From: CAYNLG01 sp964397995
GTDB taxonomy: Bacteria; Planctomycetota; Phycisphaerae; FEN-1346
Assembly (NCBI GenBank): GCA_964397995.1
Contig: CAYNLG010000035.1
Span: forward strand, 1 to 36,256
Direction: 5' to 3'
DNA: 36,256 bases
Translations under genes and position numbers: made by a program
Shown here: in pieces, positions 21,101 to 25,760 of the stretch
Layout: each line of letters starts with the position of its first letter
Position numbering within the stretch: the stretch's first letter is position 1
Notes under the pieces: generated by a model
Told to the model about the DNA's origin: nothing
Seen by the model: only the letters and a program-made list of their open reading frames with translations
The model's database searches: none

Positions 21101-22713
21101 TCATCACGCCCGACCGGCGCACCAACAGCCTGATCGTCTCGGCGCCGCTGGAGAACATGCCGTTCCTGGACAGCCTGATCGGCGCCCTGGATTCGGTCAG
21201 CCCGCGGCTGGCGGAGATCCGCGTGCTGACGCTGCAGAACGCGGACGCCGGCCAGATGGCCGAGGTCCTGACCGAACTCTTCCGCCTGGAGGAGGGCGGG
21301 GCGGGGGACGACGCCCGCTCCGTCAGCTACACCCTCGTCAAGGGCGACGAGGCGGCCGGCCCGTCGGCCACCCTCGGCACGGCCGAGCAGTACGCCCTGA
21401 CGGTGACGGTGGACGCTCGCACGAACAGCCTGCTTGTCGGCGGGACGGAGCACTACGTGACCCTGGTGGAGCAGATCGTCCGCGAACTGGACGCGAGCCC
21501 CGCCCAGGAGCGGATGACCGAGGTCTACCGCCTCCGCAATGCCCAGGCCCCGGACATCGAGACCGCCCTGCGGAGCTTCCTGGACCAGGAGCGCGACCGG
21601 CTGGTGGCGGCCCTGGGCGACGAGGGCCTCGGGGCGGCCCAGCGGCTGCTGGAACGCGAGGTGGCCATCGTCGCCGAGGAACAGACCAACACGCTGCTGC
21701 TGTCGGCCAGCCCGCGGTACTTCCGGACGGTGGCCGACATGATTCGTGAACTCGACCAGCCCCCGCCGCAGGTCCTTATCCAGGTGCTCCTGGCCGAGGT
21801 GCGGCTCGACGACACCCTCGACCTCGGGATGGACTGGAACGTCTCGGGCATCTTCGACCGGGACAAGAACTACGACGTCGGGACGACCTTCGGGGCCGAG
21901 GCGAACTTCGGCGCCACCGGGTTCGGTATCGCCATCACGGGCGGGAGCTTCCAGTACTGGCTCCGGGCCCTGGAGGACCAGGGCCGCCTGGAGGTCCTCA
22001 GCCGCCCGCAGATCCTCGCGACGGACAACCAGCAGGCGCGCATCAACGTCGGCCAGCGCGTCCCGTTCATCACCGACAGCCGCATCACCGACCAGGGCAC
22101 CACCTTCAACACGGTCGATTACCGCGACGTCGGTATCATCCTCGACGTGCTGCCGCGCATCAGCGCCGACGGCTTCGTCCGCATGGAGGTCAAGCCCGAG
22201 ATCAGTTCCATCGAGGAGGACCGGATCCAGATCTCCGAAAACGTCAACGCCATCATCGTCAACACCCGCACGGCCGAGACGACCGTGACCGTCCAGGACG
22301 GGCACACGATCATCATCGGCGGCCTGATCCAGAGCACCGACCAGGTCCGCGAGAACAAGGTGCCCCTGCTGGGCGACATCCCCGGCCTCGGGGCCCTCTT
22401 CCGCAGCACGCACGACGTCAAGGACCGCCGCGAACTGCTCATCATTCTGACCCCCGTCATCCTGCGGAACAGCGAGGACGCCGACCTGACGACCGCCGGC
22501 GAGATCGAACGCCTGAATCGGCTCCGCCAAGCCGTGCGCGAGGAGGCGGAGGCCGAGGCGCAGGCCAACCCGTGGGAGGTGCTCGTCCCCGAGAACGGCA
22601 AGGAAGTCGCCGGCGAGGTGGAGCCCATCACCGGGGCCGACCTGCCGAAGGACGCCCTCGTGCCCAAACCGAAGCCCGGCGGGGTGCGCAAGGGCCGGGA
22701 GATTGCCGAATGA
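9106..22713 (+). CDS. gspD: Giant GspD-type secretin with about 48 secretin-N modules
   Basis: A single uninterrupted 4,535-aa ORF; ordinary GspD is about 650-700 aa. Residues 1-32 are a signal peptide ending in ARA. Residues ~39-113 look like an N0 domain (FDGIPYTEVVRRFAQQAGK to GRFLQLTPV). From residue ~139 to 4222 there are about 48 tandem secretin-N modules, each with a strand such as VRIIRL, a helix (ADAxxLAxxL), a variable loop, then a TNSLIVSA-like strand and a helix ending in LD. Residues 4223-4455 are a normal secretin pore domain: VLIQVLLAEV, LEVLSRPQILATDN, INVGQRVPFITDS, DVGIILDVLPRIS, IIIGGLIQSTDQ, NKVPLLGDIPGLGALFRS, LLIILTPVIL. An 80-residue polar tail follows and may bind a pilotin. 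GAGGGAG (9092-9098) precedes ATG 9106. It forms the outer-membrane channel of this T2SS locus. Function of the extra modules is unknown. Confidence 0.95.
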   Translation: MGATRGTRRAFLALGLAVWAAAVTAPAPAARAAGADDGAIRFQFDGIPYTEVVRRFAQQAGKPLVGDLNIAGTLTFFDSEPYSYGEALDTLNMILATRGYTLVETGRFLQLTPVKDIQKLPIEIYKGMEAIEDVRPGEVVTVILPLTYMDAETALTTLRPMVTQVGTLGALGKGKGLILTDVYRNVQRLRGLLGQIDTGALTERQIRTYRLEHAGAEEVAGILSKVLAAGGEGEAGFKMVYDPNRRRHVPVREGDGDATGLVVSADARTNTLILIGPPDKLALAEDLLAKLDVEGPTESGDLRIFVLKEADAENVAQIVREALPKTTTMQRDSRGRTVSRQVAKASVVADRATNRLIVAAPFDQMAKVEAILKELDQAGAAAEGLKVFQLKEADAQQLADVLQNSLSGVDPRTRKPKGDIRVTADPRTNCVVVAGAAADIAGAEALIAELDRRPDESARETHVVHLKAGDARQLAQSIARLYAQQQSSGRGRSGPSAASNVRVEADAGTNSLIISAAPGEWPSIQSILDQLKASAEPLSAPSTRMIPVQHAKAVEVAEALRPLFGASGGRGRRGRTSGGPTDVPVVISASAQTNALLVSAAADDMETIAGLVAALDVPSPEAVEPVRIIRLESAQAVELAETLRATLPEPPRGQPPTVLIQADAVSNSVLLRAPATERELLEDLIGRLDVATQEEARELRMIPLKATSAQAMAEMLSRVFAGRGTQPVASRSSRGRGWRPTPTPAAEGVVITPSPDDRMLVVEGPKKTVDEVAQLLESLDVGDTPEPVQFRTYDLAGSSAAELSKSLARLFAEETRGETSTQPAPRFEADTGANQLLVAAGESQFAVIDALLAKVQETTELASQTRTFTLQHADADRVASVLQAMLLASPPSPRGRRGRGVPTAADGEVRVAGVAETGLVVVQGPPERIALAEELIVSLDVPAGEAAQLVRMVRLDSADAAQLAEALRAMLPPAPKGQPQPIAIQAEPGSNSVLVRAPEAERERIETMLAELDQATQDEARELRIIRLKHVSASVVEGTLSRVASRGSGASRTVRRDRRGRPIPTPAAEGGVTVAAGPDDRSLVLEGPRKDVAQLAQLAETLDTADSPAVVQVRTYQLDASSAADLAKSLARLFAERQQGRDAGGDVYEPRFEADPATNQLLIAATTEQFKTIEGLVEEVKAATVLASQTRTFKLRFARPTELATLIEPMLGAARAPARSTARGRSPQPAPSDVKVAAMDATSTLVVQGPPETIALAEELVKTFDTEEAASESVLEIVRLEHADAAAIAPVVTASLVEAEAARGSSRGRGQPTVKAEGVTVTPEPHSGTLLVHGESAKVALALTVITSLDVPSPESVAPLVIVPVAAADAERVAETLQAMIPEPARGEAREVFIRGDAESGSVLLRAPEGQIEALKGMIASLDKAQQEEPRVTRVVELSHASAEALAETLGQLTSGGGGGGSRAVTFRRDSRGRRVPVRTPSAPEPDQVVIAASPDDRSLVLEGPKSKVDALEQLARTLDTGEAPSTLQVRTFQLAQAQASDLAQSLQRLFAEQRGKETEGPQPRFEADLTTNQLLIAATAEQFEVIEGLVAQVKAAPVLTSQTKTYRLKFAKASRVAEVLDALLSESPQAVSRGRGGRPPARPSTVRVAAMEATETVIVQGPPDAIARADELVKTLDAEDAAEGASVTQIVRLQNAQAVTLAEAVNRSLAEQGGAPAAGGRKRTATAAPAEGVDVTVTPEPNSNSVLVRGPAERVAEVVAMIRDLDSGGTSLAAQVYVIPLENGEAVTLADAVGELFRDMIKQQAAGRRDVTPPPFSISPDERTNSLIVSTTPAHYARVKKLLETLDQAPERALRDVHYMWLEYADASEVASKLNAMYSDRKGVDKPVIEADLYSNAVTIIAKAEDLGAIEPIIAKLDSAAQDTSFQVRVIPLTGLKASKMARIIQNVYQQMTESDVVVTEPEAGAGLGRGVLMVPPEEETAPALEGTPPGKAVDPGAVEDAQPVPGPAGGEGRIFQAPLREQVTIGVDPRANALIISGSRQELDHIETLISELMASAGSEEAEFRIFKIARADPLDVAQTLDQLFNPKQQKVVSKDPKAPQPPAPPPVITAVADQRTRNLIVRAKPLDFDLIEPLIRQLDQVPVSANEVRVFTLQNTDAKEVAANLKELLKLSVQQQAQAQRKDNKKPPANNKTATPQNRRAATVREAMELQAEDGVASVGSASMVTVTANTATNSVVVAAPPDVMELIARVITELDQSAALAAVPVVRLYPLAHAGVEPTVAALREVFVEGAKAGPKAPGGKASDQPIVITGDAAGRQVIVSAPAEKHDLVKAVLDEIDAAQAGEQVAVKVYRIRYAEAGPLATALSQTLAEAGGGKGPAATAGEIRINPDRGSNSVVVRASAADHERIASLIAEMDALPTEAYPVRLVPLKNADPETVAAMLGRIYGAGGSAAARGPGRGRPGRPTTAANASEVVIEADRAARTLVVRADEATFEDIRRLALEIDAGSVSGEVVQTLIALEHLQAPAAAAALTAAFAPARGRATAPEEQVTIVDEPFSNSLIVTANAENLEKVRSLLAKLDVEGVGGARTEFVILEHAKATALANVLGRVATAGSAAAGGRPGRTAAQGVVVSADAASNALVMTGPSADVDRLLQMARDLDQASERQAAGVYILPLANGEATTVAATIQDLYRQQQQAAQRDRRALDPLAVSADERANAVVLATTPAMYEQVSEWVGRVEQMTPSRGTLRIITLEHATPSEVEQAIQELFGEEGGSSAPVRRPGTLGRGGSSRGGSSRGGTSGAGGRVETTVLPQQRAVLVKASDADYEEIQKLVASLDAAAAETARDVQVFTLEKALNTQVAAALTQMYRQIARPERPEDEVSVTALANTNAVVVAAAKEKMAEVRHLIEQLDTQEVAPQVEFRLFKLENAQPEKILPALQQALAQVRQARPGEPINVQADERTRSIIVTARGPVFEQVETIIKALDVPAEHAAVEVQVVQLKRADATRLAAVLTDMLRPAEGNLVTPEARALQEQIRRLKIRRTDAEGHVELDLTKPIKIAADPVQKNDQGSNALILSSTPENLQALAAVVELMDRVPVTEGVRVRLLHLSSADAESVAAILQDIFTQGKALAGRTSTSVAGKAEPESITGKALVNVLNVSADPRTNTLVLSGLEETLALAELVVHDLDRASGKIVTEVRLFKLQHATVERLVPVLQSVFAEGSPDPGTEGLRTHVSRLRTVLDGADEGHGTEIARSRAALVIQGDPTTSVLIVAARSDVMPLIADVVEKMDVPGAGSMNAVRIFPLMQADATRLKTVMDGLYTGPNASLIRDEDKPTVVVDTRTNSLVVSASDKTFALLGTLISKLDAKEAVGLHEVRIVPLKNAEADAMADTLQQMMDARVQRQEALGQADAEALRVLVLPDLRTNSLLVGGSIESYKLVRSLAEELDGASAALSGQVQLFPLAHANAGTMSQTLGDLFERRYQAARTEGVKRQQPVILPDLRTNSLMVAANADDSKVLVSLLAKLDVELKDPAVRLEVLPLDHNDAGVVGPMLKRLFDARLASMTPPGATPAPQDKVDLEADALANALVVSASKENLGLIRDLLAKVDVEPPTETGLVRMYALRHADAARVAAMLEGLLSRGLYKPGLAAAAGNDLLQAREKVALAVDTRTNVLIVSASRENAAVIDEIVARVDAEEDFGLLGDVRVYRLAHADAALLAPTLQEFFDAKRSAEEEAGGASRSLAVTILPDERTNALLVTGGREVFPQVERLLGDLDAARSVASEFRVFRLEQATATALQPTLERLFAERVLRGQEKDPVTVIADARSNALIVGAAPEDMALAASLIERLDTSIAEGLMHLFPLAKADATRVAETLRSLFESEGAAEGIGISVDERTNSLIVSAGAADIKRIAELLKRLDTDAVTRVTEVRIFSLKNADAEALAEILTTALTEKPPVMTGESPNRQTVLQFVARTQDGRDLIASALQEGVLITPDRRTNSLIVSAPLENMPFLDSLIGALDSVSPRLAEIRVLTLQNADAGQMAEVLTELFRLEEGGAGDDARSVSYTLVKGDEAAGPSATLGTAEQYALTVTVDARTNSLLVGGTEHYVTLVEQIVRELDASPAQERMTEVYRLRNAQAPDIETALRSFLDQERDRLVAALGDEGLGAAQRLLEREVAIVAEEQTNTLLLSASPRYFRTVADMIRELDQPPPQVLIQVLLAEVRLDDTLDLGMDWNVSGIFDRDKNYDVGTTFGAEANFGATGFGIAITGGSFQYWLRALEDQGRLEVLSRPQILATDNQQARINVGQRVPFITDSRITDQGTTFNTVDYRDVGIILDVLPRISADGFVRMEVKPEISSIEEDRIQISENVNAIIVNTRTAETTVTVQDGHTIIIGGLIQSTDQVRENKVPLLGDIPGLGALFRSTHDVKDRRELLIILTPVILRNSEDADLTTAGEIERLNRLRQAVREEAEAEAQANPWEVLVPENGKEVAGEVEPITGADLPKDALVPKPKPGGVRKGREIAE
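10981..11949 (+). repeat. Higher-order block A-B-C-D, copy 1 (modules 7-10)
   Basis: Four successive modules share diagnostic sequences with the next two blocks. A ends LDVATQEEAR and contains NSVLLRAP. B contains the loop RPTPTPAAEGVVITPSPDDR and VVEGPKK. C begins VQFRTYDLAGSSAAEL and contains FEADTGANQLLVAA. D begins SQTRTFTLQHADA. The D copy here ends SLDVPAGEAAQ, which matches the end of the single E-type modules rather than D ends elsewhere (KTFDTEE, KTLDAED). Confidence 0.8.
11950..12924 (+). repeat. Higher-order block A-B-C-D, copy 2 (modules 11-14)
   Basis: Module by module match to copy 1: A contains NSVLVRAPEAERERIE and ends LDQATQDEAR; B contains IPTPAAEGGVTVAAGPDDR and LEGPRKDV; C begins VQVRTYQLDASSAADL and contains FEADPATNQLLIAA; D begins SQTRTFKLRFARP and contains VVQGPPETIALAEELV. 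It abuts copy 1 with nothing between. Confidence 0.8.
13183..14166 (+). repeat. Higher-order block A-B-C-D, copy 3 (modules 16-19)
   Basis: A contains GSVLLRAPEGQIEALK and ends LDKAQQEEPR; B contains RRDSRGRRVPVRTP, IAASPDDRSLVLEGPKSK; C begins LQVRTFQLAQAQASDL and contains FEADLTTNQLLIAATAEQF; D begins SQTKTYRLKFAKA and contains VVQGPPDAIARADELV-like IVQGPPDAIA. A single E-type module (12925-13182) separates it from copy 2, and another (14167-14427) follows it. Its codon use differs from the flanks (see findings). Confidence 0.8.
14167..14670 (+). repeat. Two-module pair E-F, copy 1 (modules 20-21)
   Basis: Module 20 has the loop AAGGRKRTATAAPAEGV and ends MIRDLD. Module 21 begins AAQVYVIPLENGEAVTLAD, contains ISPDERTNSLIVSTTPAHY. 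The same pair of features recurs in order at 16885-17358. Confidence 0.6.
16885..17358 (+). repeat. Two-module pair E-F, copy 2 (modules 30-31)
   Basis: Module 30 has the loop AAGGRPGRTAAQGV and ends MARDLD. Module 31 begins AAGVYILPLANGEATTVAA and contains VSADERANAVVLATTPAMY, matching module 21 in both the opening and the TTPA turn. The pairs are 2.2 kb apart. Confidence 0.6.
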
Positions 22714-23231
22714 GGGACGGGCGGCTGTGGACGGTCCTCTGCCTGGCGGCCGTCGGCGCGGCCTTGGCGGGCTGCGCCGGGCCGCAGCAACAGGACGTCC
22801 GCCCCGGGTCCGCCACGCCGCCGCGCCCCGTCGCCGACGTCGATGTCGTCGACCTGCAGGCGATGCCGACCGCGATGAACTGGGACGACGTCTCGGGCCC
22901 GGACGGGCTTCAGGCCCGCGTGTTCCTCTTCCGCCAGGACCGGGCCCAGCCGGTCGTGGGGGAGGGCCGCCTCGTCTTCTCGATGTTCGAGGGCAGGGTG
23001 CCGGTGACGGCGTTGGCGGTGGCCGAGCCCGCGGAGCGGTGGGCGTTCGAGGGAGACGCCCTGCGGGCGCGCCTGGGCCGCAACATCGTCGGCTGGGGCT
23101 ACGCGTTCGTCCTGCCGTGGCGCCGGGTGCCGCCGAGCGCCGCCGTGACGCTGGTGGCGCACTACGAGCCGCCGGGCGGGGGGCGGCCAGTGCGTTCGGC
23201 GCCGCTGACGGTCGCCGTGCGGGTGCCCTGA
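22710..23231 (+). CDS. Small lipoprotein coupled to the secretin, candidate pilotin
   Basis: A 173-aa protein starting at ATG 22710, overlapping the secretin stop as ATGA; the open frame runs further upstream but that part is inside gspD. A type II signal peptide is visible: MRDGRLW, a hydrophobic core, then the lipobox LAGC with Cys22, so it should be lipid-anchored. The residue after Cys is Ala, which favours the outer membrane by E. coli rules. The mature part contains DLQAMPTAMNWDDVSGPDGL, ARVFLFRQDRAQPVVGEG and a later strand VTLVAHYEPPGGG, suggesting a small beta-sandwich. I do not recognise the family. Last gene of the T2SS operon and translationally coupled to the secretin, so an accessory role such as secretin targeting is a reasonable inference, not shown. 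Confidence 0.8.
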   Translation: MRDGRLWTVLCLAAVGAALAGCAGPQQQDVRPGSATPPRPVADVDVVDLQAMPTAMNWDDVSGPDGLQARVFLFRQDRAQPVVGEGRLVFSMFEGRVPVTALAVAEPAERWAFEGDALRARLGRNIVGWGYAFVLPWRRVPPSAAVTLVAHYEPPGGGRPVRSAPLTVAVRVP

Positions 23232-23250
23232 GCGGCGAGCCCCACGGTGG

Positions 23251-23268
23251 CGGGCGGCCGACCGCCCG
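23251..23268 (+). terminator. Possible terminator hairpin after the T2SS operon
   Basis: CGGGCGG pairs with CCGCCCG over a 4-base loop (CCGA), 19 bases after the lipoprotein stop and directly before the tRNA promoter. No T-tract follows, so efficiency is doubtful. Confidence 0.35.
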
Positions 23269-23297
23269 TGGACTGCGACGCGCCCGACCGGTACAAT
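23269..23297 (+). promoter_or_regulatory. Sigma70-like promoter for tRNA-Arg
   Basis: TGGACT (23269-23274; 4 of 6 to TTGACA), a 17-base spacer, and TACAAT (23292-23297; 5 of 6 to TATAAT). The tRNA 5' end lies 12 bases after the -10 box, so the transcript would start close to the mature end. Confidence 0.65.
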
Positions 23298-23309
23298 GCC
23301 CGCGCGGAA

Positions 23310-23386
23310 GCGCCTGTAGCTCAACCGGATAGAGCAGCGGCCTTCTAAGCCGCCGGCTGGGGGTTCGAGTCCTCCCAGGCGCGCCA
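23310..23386 (+). tRNA. tRNA-Arg (anticodon UCU)
   Basis: Full cloverleaf can be folded by hand. The acceptor GCGCCTG (23310-23316) pairs with CAGGCGC (23376-23382). The D stem is GCTC/GAGC. The anticodon stem GCGGC/GCCGC encloses loop CTTCTAA, giving anticodon TCT at 23344-23346, which reads AGA/AGG arginine codons. The variable loop is 5 bases, and the T stem GGGGG/CCTCC has loop TTCGAGT. Discriminator G and the CCA end (23384-23386) are encoded. Such tRNA 3' ends can be integration sites, but no integrase or repeated tRNA end is visible here. Confidence 0.97.
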
Positions 23387-23424
23387 GACCTTTGCCGCCG
23401 CCATCGCCCCGACCGGGAGACGCC

Positions 23425-25662
23425 ATGCGCCGAGCCGTTCCTGCCGCTGCCCTTGCCCTACTTGCGCTCGCCTTGCCCGCCGCCGGCGACGCGCCCGACC
23501 CCGTCCACACGGGCGATGCGATCGCCATCAAGATCGACGAGCTGCCGTCGGCGTTCCGCCTCTGGACGCCGCGCTACCTCTATGAGAACGAGGCGGAGTT
23601 CACCGCCTGGGTACCGCCCGGCATGGCCGACCGGGCGTACCGGCTGGTCGTGACGGGGCCGGACGGGAAGACCGTCACGGACAAGGCGCTGGACCTGGAG
23701 CCGCCGGGCGGGAAGCGGAAGCCGAAGGTGCACACGGCCCGGGTGACGCTCGACGCGGCCGCGTGGAAGGACGGGGCGTACACTGCCACCCTTGTCCCGC
23801 GCGGCGACGATGAGGGGGCGGACGGGGCGGCGCCTGAGCCCGCGGCCGAGGGGCGGTTCCGCGTGGTCCGCGACGAGGTCCGCGCGCACTGGCGGGGCGA
23901 CCTTCGCGACGAACTGGCCCTCTGGCTGGAGCACGCCAACCGGCCGCGCGACATCTGGAAAAAGATCCCGCGGTGGCAAGCGCTCGATGAGGCCATGGCC
24001 ACCCCGGAGAAGCTCTACGGCGGTTTGCGGGGTCTGGTGCTCCGGAGCTATGCCAACCCGCACCTCGGCCGGCGGATTCCCTATGCCGCCTACGTCCCCG
24101 AGGCGTACGACCCCGGCGAGCCGATGCCGCTCTTGATCCTGTTGCATGGGTCGGGCGGAAACTACGTGAACGTGGTCTCGGACATGTACCACGGGCAGGA
24201 ACTGGAGACGCATCCGATGCTGGTGGCGAACGCCGGGGCCTTCCGTCACCAGGAATACCGGCATATGGCCCTAAACGACGTGGTCTGGGTGCTGGAGGAC
24301 ATGGCCCGGAAGTACGCGGTCGACCGGGACCGCGTCTACGTCCAGGGCATCAGCCTCGGGGGGCGGGGAGCGATCGAACTCGCGGCACTGCGGCCGGAGT
24401 TGTTCGCGGCCGTCTCGCCGCAGGGCGTCTACGGCCTGATGCAGGAGCCTGACGACATCCCGGACTTCCTTTGGCACGAGCCGTACGCCCGGTGGTCGGT
24501 CGCCCGGTGGGACCTGCGGAGCCTGTTGCCGAACGTGCGGCATGTGCCGATGCAGATCATCTACGGGTACCACGACACGACGTGCCCGCCGCTGCACGCG
24601 TTGACGGTGCGGCACCTCGTGAACAAGCGGTTCGGCGGCCGTGCCGAGGCGGTGGGCTTCGACGCCGGGCACGACATCACGTGGCCCGTCTACAAGTGGT
24701 CGGAGACGCGGGCGTGGCTGCTGGAACACCGGCGGGTTGCGGTCCCGCCGGTGGTGACGGCTCGGACGGCGTCGCTCCGCTTCAACCAGTTCTACTGGGT
24801 CACGATCGGCTGGATGGAGACCTACTGGCAGATGGCGTCGGTCGAGGCCCGCCAGGACGGCGACGCCGTTGACGTGCGGGCACGGAACGTCGCGTGGCTG
24901 GCTCTGGACCCGCCGCAGCCGTGCCGCAAGCTGACCGTCAACGGCACGGCCGTGGACCTGGGCACGCGGCAGGGGGAGGAGATCGTCGTGGCCGGCCAAC
25001 CGGACGGGACGTGGCACCGGCTGGTGGGGCGGCTCGACGACGACCCGCGCTTCAAGCGGCACGGCGTCTCGGGGCCGATCTGGGACGTTCTGCACGGGCC
25101 GTGCCTGGCGGTCTACGGCACGGGCGGGTCGGCCGAGGAGACGGCCAACCTGGAGCGGCTGGCGCGGGGCGTCGCGGCCCTTGACCTGGCGTGGGGCGAG
25201 CCGTCATGGCCGGTCGTCGCCGATACGGAGCTGGACGAGGCGGCGCGGGCGGCCCACAACCTGATGCTGGTCGGCGACGCCCGCACGAACGCCCTCCTCA
25301 AGGGCCGCGACTGGCCGTTTGACCTGCGGCAGGTAGGGCGTGGCCAAGGCATCGAGGTCTTCGGCGAGACCTACGACCGACCCGGCGACGTGCTCATGTT
25401 CATCTACCCGTCGCCCTTCGCGGAAGGGCGGTACGTGTACGTCGTGGCAGCGGCGGTGTCGGCGGAAGCCCCGCGGGCGTTGAACCCCGCCACGAACTGG
25501 GACGTCGGCGTCTGGAGCGACTGGCTTGTCCGCCGCTACGGCGAGGACCACGCCGGTCACGGGCGGCGCGGGAGCGCCGTCGACGGCGTCTTCAACGCAC
25601 AGTGGAAGCTGGAGAAGATGCCGGGGAGGCTGCTTCCGGCGCGGCCAATGAACTGGGAATAG
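23425..25662 (+). CDS. Secreted alpha/beta-hydrolase, esterase or peptidase-like
   Basis: A 745-aa protein. ATG 23425 is preferred over the upstream in-frame ATG 23392, because a GGGAGA ribosome site lies just before it and the product then starts with a clear signal peptide (MRRAVPAAALALLALALPAA). An N-terminal beta-type domain (~30-150) is followed by an alpha/beta-hydrolase domain (~205-440) of the esterase D/PHB-depolymerase kind. It has the oxyanion region LLILLHGSGGNYVN, the nucleophile elbow QGISLGG with Ser310, Asp384 in GYHDTTCPP and His416 in DAGHD, a plausible catalytic triad. The C-terminal ~250 residues contain KLTVNGTAVDLGT, VYGTGGSAEET and LMLVGDARTNALL, as in secreted planctomycete and Bacteroidetes hydrolases. 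The substrate cannot be told; polysaccharide ester or peptide are both possible. It is a candidate secreted enzyme, but nothing ties it to the T2SS except proximity. Confidence 0.8.
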   Translation: MRRAVPAAALALLALALPAAGDAPDPVHTGDAIAIKIDELPSAFRLWTPRYLYENEAEFTAWVPPGMADRAYRLVVTGPDGKTVTDKALDLEPPGGKRKPKVHTARVTLDAAAWKDGAYTATLVPRGDDEGADGAAPEPAAEGRFRVVRDEVRAHWRGDLRDELALWLEHANRPRDIWKKIPRWQALDEAMATPEKLYGGLRGLVLRSYANPHLGRRIPYAAYVPEAYDPGEPMPLLILLHGSGGNYVNVVSDMYHGQELETHPMLVANAGAFRHQEYRHMALNDVVWVLEDMARKYAVDRDRVYVQGISLGGRGAIELAALRPELFAAVSPQGVYGLMQEPDDIPDFLWHEPYARWSVARWDLRSLLPNVRHVPMQIIYGYHDTTCPPLHALTVRHLVNKRFGGRAEAVGFDAGHDITWPVYKWSETRAWLLEHRRVAVPPVVTARTASLRFNQFYWVTIGWMETYWQMASVEARQDGDAVDVRARNVAWLALDPPQPCRKLTVNGTAVDLGTRQGEEIVVAGQPDGTWHRLVGRLDDDPRFKRHGVSGPIWDVLHGPCLAVYGTGGSAEETANLERLARGVAALDLAWGEPSWPVVADTELDEAARAAHNLMLVGDARTNALLKGRDWPFDLRQVGRGQGIEVFGETYDRPGDVLMFIYPSPFAEGRYVYVVAAAVSAEAPRALNPATNWDVGVWSDWLVRRYGEDHAGHGRRGSAVDGVFNAQWKLEKMPGRLLPARPMNWE

Positions 25663-25678
25663 GCGGCGAGGTTTTCTG

Positions 25679-25707
25679 TTGACACGCCGCGCGGCCCCCC
25701 CTAGCAT
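25679..25707 (+). promoter_or_regulatory. Sigma70-like promoter for the 67-aa lipoprotein
   Basis: TTGACA (25679-25684, perfect) with a 17-base spacer to TAGCAT (25702-25707; 4 of 6 to TATAAT). The first TTs of the -35 follow a T-rich TTTTCTG run right after the hydrolase stop. Expected transcription start is near 25714. Confidence 0.7.
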
Positions 25708-25715
25708 ACCCCTCG

Positions 25716-25730
25716 TCGGGAGTATCCCGA
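25716..25730 (+). promoter_or_regulatory. Perfect inverted repeat at the start of the lipoprotein transcript
   Basis: TCGGGA, spacer GTA, TCCCGA. It begins two bases after the predicted transcription start, so it may be an operator or a short 5' stem that protects the mRNA. The ribosome site TAAGGAG follows at 25745-25751. Confidence 0.5.
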
Positions 25731-25760
25731 ACAGGGAGGCGACGTAAGGAGACCGGACTG

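Larger units (their letters stand above)
9520..21771 (+). repeat. Array of about 48 secretin-N (NolW-like) modules within gspD
   Basis: Protein-level tandem repeats averaging ~85 residues (256 bases), divergent in DNA. I counted 48 by reading strand-helix-loop-strand-helix units between residue 139 and the pore domain at 4223. A canonical GspD has three (N1-N3). Starts of modules 6-21: 10729, 10981, 11197, 11467, 11695, 11950, 12169, 12436, 12670, 12925, 13183, 13399, 13687, 13912, 14167, 14428. Modules 30 and 31 start at 16885 and 17122. Modules 5-20 and 28-32 mostly carry Arg-Gly-rich loops. Modules 33-48 instead have mixed or charged loops, the longest in modules 35, 37, 46, 47 and 48. Modules 23 and 25 also have long inserts. 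Exact boundaries may shift by a few residues. Confidence 0.9.

Noticed and set aside
9520..21771. Possible CRISPR or DNA tandem repeat array
   Set aside because: Repeats are protein-level only. DNA units diverge in sequence and length, with no constant repeat-spacer pattern.
18937..22530. A 1,197-codon open frame on the - strand opposite the 3' part of the secretin gene
   Set aside because: Same shadow effect; no signal, motif or ribosome site, and it crosses the well-conserved pore domain on the other strand.
9106..22713. Possibility that the giant gene is several secretin genes run together by missed stops or an assembly error
   Set aside because: There is only one signal peptide, one N0-like domain and one pore domain. 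The frame stays open over 4,535 codons and modules are divergent, so reads would not easily collapse or multiply. Long reads could still test it.
23310..23386. tRNA-Arg as an integration site for a mobile element
   Set aside because: No integrase, no repeated copy of the tRNA 3' end and no foreign composition next to it.
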